From Chthonomonas sp. UBA2017 (lineage in GTDB: Bacteria; Armatimonadota; Fimbriimonadia; Fimbriimonadales; Fimbriimonadaceae): a stretch of DNA of 64,000 nucleotides. A program made the position numbers and the translations under genes. Positions 59,431 through 64,000 of the stretch are shown piece by piece. Every line of letters begins with the position of its first letter. The stretch's first letter is position 1. Below the pieces are notes generated by a model. The model was given only the letters and a program-made list of their open reading frames with translations. It made no database searches and had not been told where the DNA came from. The stretch covers positions 122,612 through 186,611 of the forward strand of contig DDCB01000047.1 in assembly GCA_002335425.1 (NCBI GenBank), read 5' to 3'.

Positions 59431-62037
59431 TTATCGAGACGCAAATCGGTCGGCGATGAGTTGCTGAAGATTCATTGCCGCGAGGGGTCCATAGCCCATC
59501 TCGTCCGAAATGTCTTCAACCGTCAGCATCGTCGTGGCCGACTTGTCATCCACCGTCAGGATGACCGAATAGTCGCCCGGTGCGAGACTGCGCCCACGAG
59601 CGCGGCCGGACCATTCGACCTGGTTCAAGCCCGCATTGCGCGAGCCAGTTAAGTCGCCCAGAATCTCTCCATCTGCGCGCTTGATTTGCACTTTGACAGG
59701 TTTGTCGGTTGCCGTCTTCAGATGGTAATAAATGCGTGCCATGGGCTGAGTGTTGGCGCTGAAGAAAAGCCCGTCTCCGTCCCAATCGGGCACGCCCACT
59801 CGACCCATGTTTTGCATGGCTGTCGGCTTGCAAAGATGCATGTCTTTGGCGCGGTTGGCAGCGGTCATTTCTTCTAAAGGACTGATCGGAAGAATCCAGA
59901 TCGAGCGAGAGTGAGTCCCGATGATCAGATCCAGCTCCCGGGGATGGACGGCGAGATCGTGATGGATCATGTTCGGATACTCATTGGTCTGATAGCGAAT
60001 CCAATTTTTTCCGCGATCTAAGCTGATCCAGAGAGAGAGCTCTGTTCCTAAGAAAAGTAGATCCTCATTGCGCGTCCCTTCTTTGATCACGTGCGCACAT
60101 TCGTTCACTCCCAAGTCGTTGCTGAGCTTGGTCCAAGTCTTGCCTAAATCTTCGGTGACAAAGACGTAAGAGTTGTAGTCATTCTCTCGATGATGATCGA
60201 TGGTGACATAGCAACGATTCTCAGCGAAGCGACTGGGAGTCACTCGCGTGACCCAAGCGTTTTTCGGCAGATTTGGAATGTTGCCGACGACATTCGTCCA
60301 GCTGGCTCCGTCGTCCGTAGAAACTTGAATGTTTCCATCATCAGTGCCTACCCAAAGCAAGCCTTGACGAAGAGGACTTTCTCCAATGGTCGTGATAGTG
60401 CAGTGGCGCTCGGCGCCGGTGTCTTCGGGCGTCACGCCGCCTCCTGGGGACTGCTTGGCCGGGTCGTACGTGGTCAAATCTCCGCCGAGACTTCGCCAGT
60501 TGTCGCCGCGGTCGACGCTCTTGAAAAGGCGATTCCCACCGAAGTAGATGGTTGCCGAGTTGTGAGGAGAGATGAAGATCGGAGCATTCCAATTAAATCG
60601 ATAACGTTCGCCTTGGGGCGGACGCGGACGAATGAAACGACTTTCACCCGTTTGTTGATTCAGTCGGCTGATGGCGCCCCCTTGAGATTCGCTGTAAAGC
60701 CACTTCCAATCGTTCGGGTCAACTTGCACATAGAAGCCGTCTCCGCCTCCGACGCCATAGGCGTCATAATAGGCCACGCCACCGCGGCGCGTTTGGGTCG
60801 GAAAAGCCCACGAGCCGTTATCTTGTAAGCCTCCATAAACCCAGTACGGCTTACGCATGTCATACCCGATGGCGTAGTATTGACCCAAGGGCATTCCATT
60901 GATATGCTGCCATGTCCGGCCATCATCGCGCGTTTGGGCAACTCCACCATCGTTTCCGATGATCCAATGTCCATTGTCCTTGGGATTGATCCACATCGCA
61001 TGGTGATCCACGTGAACATCCATCGGTACGGTTCGGAAAGTTTTTCCCGTGTCGAGGCTCATGTGAAAGCTCACCCCGAGCACGAACAGTCGATCGACGT
61101 TAACCGGATCGTAATGAGGTTGGCTAAAGTAAAAAGGTCGAGGATTCAGATTGTTGACTTTAGTCCAGCTTTCGCCGCCGTCGGTGCTACGAAAAGTGCC
61201 ACCACCTCGGGCCTCAATCGTGGCCATCACGATCTTTGGATCTGCTTGGAAATAGCTCAAGCCGATGCGACCCAACGTCGTCTCCGGGAGACCTTTGGTG
61301 ATCTTGCGCCACGACTTTCCGCCGTCGGTCGTCTTATAGAGTCCACTCCCAGGGCCTCCACTGGCCCAGGAATAAGGTTTGCGCATTCTTTCCCAACTCG
61401 CGGCCAAGATCGTGTTGGGATTTTTGGGGTCCATGGCGATGTCGGCGATGCCTGATTTTTCATCGACGAACAAGACCTGCTTCCACGACTTCCCGCCGTC
61501 GGTGGTCTTGTAAACACCTCGGTCGGGATTTGCCCCCCAGAGTTGGCCCAGGGCGGCCACCCAGACGGTGTTGTTGTCCTTCGGGTCGATCAAGATCCGC
61601 GGGATGTGGAAGCTCTTCGGCAATCCCATGTTCTTCCAGGTTTTTCCGCCGTCCTCGCTCTTGTAGACACCGTCGCCCCAGCTTGTTGAGTTTCGGCTGC
61701 TGCCTTCGCCGGTCCCCACCCAGACGAGGTCTGGGTTCTTTTGGCTGACCGCGACCGCTCCCACCGCGGGAGGGCCGTCGTTATCAAAAACCGACTCGAC
61801 GGTCAATCCGCCGTTCACCGTTTTCCAAACTCCTCCTCCGGCGACCCCGATGTAGAAAATTCTTGGGGCCGGTTCGTAAACGGCCAAGTCCATGATCCGC
61901 CCGCCCATGGTCGTGGGACCCAGGCTCCGCGGGGTCAAAACATCAAAAAAGCTCGAATCCAGCTTATTGGCGGTCGTTTGGGCTCCAGCCGTCGAAACGG
62001 CCCACACTCCGGCCACGGTCAATATCGTTCTGATCAT
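59431..62037 (-). CDS. Secreted sortilin/BNR-repeat (VPS10-like) protein
   Basis: 868 residues. Signal peptide MIRTILTVAGVWAVSTAGAQ, then a long beta-propeller built from BNR/Asp-box repeats such as KSEDGGKTWKNMG, KTTDGGKSWKQVL, RSTDGGESWTKVN and STDDGASWTNVVG, and a C-terminal ~100-residue domain resembling FlgD-Ig/FnIII (NQVEWSGRARGRSLAPGDYS). Related proteins are common in Bacteroidetes, Acidobacteria and Armatimonadota; binding target unknown. GAGG precedes the ATG at 62037. Confidence 0.85.
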   Translation of the reverse strand: MIRTILTVAGVWAVSTAGAQTTANKLDSSFFDVLTPRSLGPTTMGGRIMDLAVYEPAPRIFYIGVAGGGVWKTVNGGLTVESVFDNDGPPAVGAVAVSQKNPDLVWVGTGEGSSRNSTSWGDGVYKSEDGGKTWKNMGLPKSFHIPRILIDPKDNNTVWVAALGQLWGANPDRGVYKTTDGGKSWKQVLFVDEKSGIADIAMDPKNPNTILAASWERMRKPYSWASGGPGSGLYKTTDGGKSWRKITKGLPETTLGRIGLSYFQADPKIVMATIEARGGGTFRSTDGGESWTKVNNLNPRPFYFSQPHYDPVNVDRLFVLGVSFHMSLDTGKTFRTVPMDVHVDHHAMWINPKDNGHWIIGNDGGVAQTRDDGRTWQHINGMPLGQYYAIGYDMRKPYWVYGGLQDNGSWAFPTQTRRGGVAYYDAYGVGGGDGFYVQVDPNDWKWLYSESQGGAISRLNQQTGESRFIRPRPPQGERYRFNWNAPIFISPHNSATIYFGGNRLFKSVDRGDNWRSLGGDLTTYDPAKQSPGGGVTPEDTGAERHCTITTIGESPLRQGLLWVGTDDGNIQVSTDDGASWTNVVGNIPNLPKNAWVTRVTPSRFAENRCYVTIDHHRENDYNSYVFVTEDLGKTWTKLSNDLGVNECAHVIKEGTRNEDLLFLGTELSLWISLDRGKNWIRYQTNEYPNMIHHDLAVHPRELDLIIGTHSRSIWILPISPLEEMTAANRAKDMHLCKPTAMQNMGRVGVPDWDGDGLFFSANTQPMARIYYHLKTATDKPVKVQIKRADGEILGDLTGSRNAGLNQVEWSGRARGRSLAPGDYSVILTVDDKSATTMLTVEDISDEMGYGPLAAMNLQQLIADRFASR

Positions 62038-62106
62038 TCGTTTCCTCGGACTCCTTGCCCGCACACCTCTCCCCGGCAAAAAGCTGTACAATCGGTTCGA
62101 GTTTTG

Positions 62107-62799
62107 ATGCCAAATTCCTTCCCCGAATCCGGTGCGCCTGCGTCAGCCTCACCTTGGGGGCGCCGAATCTTCTGGATCACGACGGTCCTAGCCTCCGTCA
62201 TTGTCGTCTGGAAGAGCCTCGTGGTGGGTTACTGGTTTCGCGAGACCTACTCATTGGCTCATTCGCCGCGGCTTGTGCAGGCCAGCGAGTTGAACGCGCT
62301 TCGGGCGCAAGTTCAACCGGCCTTACCAGCGGTCTCAAAGCAAGTCTGGGAAGTCGAAGTCTTTAACCTGTCGCATTCGGAGCTTAAGCGAGGCATCCGA
62401 CTGACTCAAGGCCAGTTCGAGGCGATCGAAGTCTTGCGCATGAGCCGGTTTTACCAAGCCAAGAACGACTTGTGGGCAGTCAGGATGCTGATCACCGGTC
62501 AAGGCACTCCGCCGAAGCGGCTGAATTTTTCGATTGCTGGGACCGCCCACACTGCGTTTCTTCGCAAGTCCGAAGCCGGCCTCGGTCAGTACGCCGTTCA
62601 CGAGCGACTTCGCGAGGAGATTCCGCTCCTGGCCCAGCCGTCTTCGACCGCGCCGCTCAAGCTGAGTCCGGCCATATCGGACACCGGCTCATCGCGCGAA
62701 GCTTGGCAGGCGCCCGACGATCTGCCCGATGCACTGGTGACCCGCTGGTCGCCGGATGGGCGCCGGACGTGGTTCCGATTTCTTTCAGCCGCTCGGTGA
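62107..62799 (+). CDS. Membrane-anchored protein of unknown function
   Basis: 230 residues with one N-terminal helix (IFWITTVLASVIVVWKSLVVGY) after a short Pro/Ser-rich head. The soluble part has an ELKRGIRLTQGQFEAIEVL segment and a C-terminal PDALVTRWSPDGRRTWF. TACAAT lies 15 bases before the ATG. No family recognised. Confidence 0.65.
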   Translation: MPNSFPESGAPASASPWGRRIFWITTVLASVIVVWKSLVVGYWFRETYSLAHSPRLVQASELNALRAQVQPALPAVSKQVWEVEVFNLSHSELKRGIRLTQGQFEAIEVLRMSRFYQAKNDLWAVRMLITGQGTPPKRLNFSIAGTAHTAFLRKSEAGLGQYAVHERLREEIPLLAQPSSTAPLKLSPAISDTGSSREAWQAPDDLPDALVTRWSPDGRRTWFRFLSAAR

Positions 62800-62903
62800 A
62801 CCCCGGTCGGGAGTGGTTCGTCCGAACAGTCATGCGCCATTCAGCAGGAATTCCCCTGGGGCGGTGGCGAATGCAAGAGAGCGATCCACGTTCCGGAGAC
62901 TGA
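62796..62903 (+). CDS. Possible 35-residue ORF
   Basis: A GTG overlapping the previous stop as GTGA opens 35 codons (NPGREWFVRTVMRHSAGIPL...) ending 6 bases before the next gene. There is no ribosome site. The GTGA junction and the fit between genes are the only support. Confidence 0.25.
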   Translation: MNPGREWFVRTVMRHSAGIPLGRWRMQESDPRSGD

Positions 62904-62909
62904 AAAACT

Positions 62910-63326
62910 ATGTTAAAGACCCGAATGATGCATCCCGAAATCTTGGGAGCCCTCGCCTCGGCCGGTCACGGCTCGAAAGTGCTTCTTGCGGATTCGAATT
63001 ACCCCTACTCGACGGCCTCGGGGCCGAATGCGAAGCGGGTCTTTCTGAATTTCGCACCGGGCATGCTCCAGGTGACCGACGTCCTGCGTGTTTTGGCCGA
63101 AACCATTCCGATCGAGATGGCCGAAGTCATGACCCCCGAGCACGGGACTCATCCTGAGATCTTCCTGGAGTTCACAAACATTCTTTCGGGCTTAGAGCTT
63201 CATCCTTGTGGGCGGTTCAAGTTTTACGAGGCTGTGAAGAGTCCGGACTGCTGCTTGGTCATCGCAACCGGCGACGAGCGGCGATTCGCGAATCTTCTGC
63301 TTACCATCGGCGAGGTCCATCACTGA
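62910..63326 (+). CDS. RbsD/FucU-family sugar mutarotase
   Basis: 138 residues. MMHPEILGALASAGHGSKVLLADSNYPYS carries the conserved catalytic region (the His and Asp of the family), followed by VTDVLRVLAETIPIEMAEVM. Interconverts sugar anomers; fucose or ribose specificity cannot be decided. It precedes a cupin-type isomerase. Confidence 0.88.
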   Translation: MLKTRMMHPEILGALASAGHGSKVLLADSNYPYSTASGPNAKRVFLNFAPGMLQVTDVLRVLAETIPIEMAEVMTPEHGTHPEIFLEFTNILSGLELHPCGRFKFYEAVKSPDCCLVIATGDERRFANLLLTIGEVHH

Positions 63327-63829
63327 GCTTCGCCGGAGGCGTCGATCCTCAGACCGGAGTGTTGACGGGGCCGGGCGTCGTTTCGGCGCGCCGGACTTTG
63401 GGCGAATTGGCCCCCCTTTTTCGCCATCCCGTCCCCGCGAGCCGTCAGAGCGAGCTCGTCTATGAGACGTTTTCGATGTCTCCCCAAGCCCCTGCTGGAT
63501 CGCATGAGCTTTTGGCCGCGACCACCGTTCTGCACCCAGGATGGCTGGAGGACGAGCCCTTTATGACCCGGGGCCACTTTCACATCGACCCACGGCTCGG
63601 AGAATCGATGTTGACGCTGAGCGGCGAAGGGGTGCTGGTCCTCATGAACCGAAGCGGGGAAGTTCAGGAGCATCCGGCCGACCCAGGAACGTTCTTCCGC
63701 ATCGAGGGGGAATGGGCGCACCGGGCGGTGAACCGATCCCGGGCGCCATGGGTCTTTCTTGTCACTTGGGACGCCGACTGCGGTCACGACTACGAGTCGA
63801 TCTCGCCCTCAAGCTTTCGGCTTCGCTGA
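63323..63829 (+). CDS. Cupin-type glucose-6-phosphate isomerase-like protein
   Basis: 168 residues from a CTG at 63323 that overlaps the previous stop as CTGA, with GAGG 7 bases upstream; a GTG at 63359 is an alternative. VLHPGWLEDEPFMTRGHFHI and LTLSGEGVLVLMNRSGEVQE hold the metal-binding His/Glu set of the cupin PGI family (archaeal type). FFRIEGEWAHRAVNRS is the second cupin motif. Together with the FucU-like gene it suggests sugar interconversion. Confidence 0.78.
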   Translation: MSFAGGVDPQTGVLTGPGVVSARRTLGELAPLFRHPVPASRQSELVYETFSMSPQAPAGSHELLAATTVLHPGWLEDEPFMTRGHFHIDPRLGESMLTLSGEGVLVLMNRSGEVQEHPADPGTFFRIEGEWAHRAVNRSRAPWVFLVTWDADCGHDYESISPSSFRLR

Positions 63830-64000
63830 ACGGTGGATTCGCCGCCCCTCCCCGAGGCCACGCCCTCGCCGTCGCCCTCCGAATGTCGGGCTTCCCGGCT
63901 CCGCCTCGGGGGGGGCAGCCGAACCCGCCCCCCCCCCCCCCCACCCCCCGGCGGGGCCCGCCCGAACCAGGCCCGCGGGCGGGCGAGAGGGGGCGCGCGG
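63830..64000. other. G/C-rich low-complexity end
   Basis: From about 63870 on, the sequence is almost pure G and C, with a C run of 16 near 63930-63945 and no convincing gene. It is unlike the rest of the window (~58% GC) and looks like low-quality contig end. Confidence 0.6.

Noticed and set aside
1..64000. CRISPR array, tRNA or rRNA genes, insertion sequences
   Set aside because: None seen by eye on either strand: no regular short repeats with spacers, no T-loop-like tRNA signatures, no transposase-like protein. A tool scan could still find a tRNA I missed.

Overview
The window looks like one chromosomal segment of a free-living, flagellated, Gram-negative-type bacterium. Two PEP-CTERM proteins, an H-X9-DG-like prepilin, a hook/rod flagellar cluster, heavy use of CGA arginine codons and tightly packed operons with ATGA or TAATG junctions suggest Armatimonadota (Fimbriimonas-like). 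That placement is inference from gene content, not from a marker search. I found no rRNA, tRNA, CRISPR array, insertion sequence or prophage.

Left part (1-21.1 kb, mostly minus strand): PEP carboxykinase, chorismate synthase, a type IV-like pseudopilin and a VirK-family secreted protein. Next comes an operon of FAH hydrolase, GAF histidine kinase, secreted protein, tsaB and murB, with a response regulator diverging from it behind a good sigma70-type promoter. Plus-strand phenylalanine hydroxylase follows. Another minus-strand operon carries a Cys-rich small protein, an M16 peptidase, a GAF/HisKA_2 kinase, an aldo/keto reductase, a SPOUT methyltransferase and a zinc ribbon. A ruvA-ruvB-crcB-tsaE-Gfo/Idh operon completes this part.

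Middle (21-38 kb): a terminator-ended structured RNA candidate, ridA, era, and a GH42-like protein fused to a very long disordered basic tail. Flagellar genes fliK-flgD-TIGR02530-flgE follow, with two FliA (sigma28)-type promoters. A PEP-CTERM gene has a textbook sigma54 (-24/-12) promoter and paired upstream direct repeats. Then come a ferric-reductase-like flavoprotein, a Fe-S RecB-family nuclease, nitrilase, homoserine dehydrogenase, accB and a second PEP-CTERM gene.

Ribosomal block (38.3-45.3 kb): L3-L4-L23-L2-S19-L22-S3-L16-L29-S17-L14-L24-L5, ending in a strong terminator straight after L5. S10 is absent upstream and the rest of the spc operon is absent downstream. Several of these proteins carry long low-complexity tails.

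Right part (45.3-64 kb): a degenerate aldo/keto reductase, a flavin amine oxidase and an amidohydrolase. Then follows a glycan locus: RmlD-like and RmlB-like genes on the minus strand, and an eight-gene plus-strand operon of methyltransferase, WecG-type GT26, GDPD-like protein, flippase-like membrane protein, HAD phosphatase, tandem nucleotidyltransferase, GT2 and a GT-C membrane glycosyltransferase fused to a uridine-kinase/PRK-like kinase. That last operon is the best candidate for an undescribed system. A sortilin/BNR-repeat secreted protein, an RbsD/FucU mutarotase and a cupin-type phosphoglucose isomerase close the window. The last ~130 bases are low-complexity G/C sequence that looks like an assembly artefact.

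A recurring signal across the window is TANNNT placed 6-8 nt before a start codon without a Shine-Dalgarno sequence (ruvA, ridA, accB and three others), which suggests leaderless transcripts.
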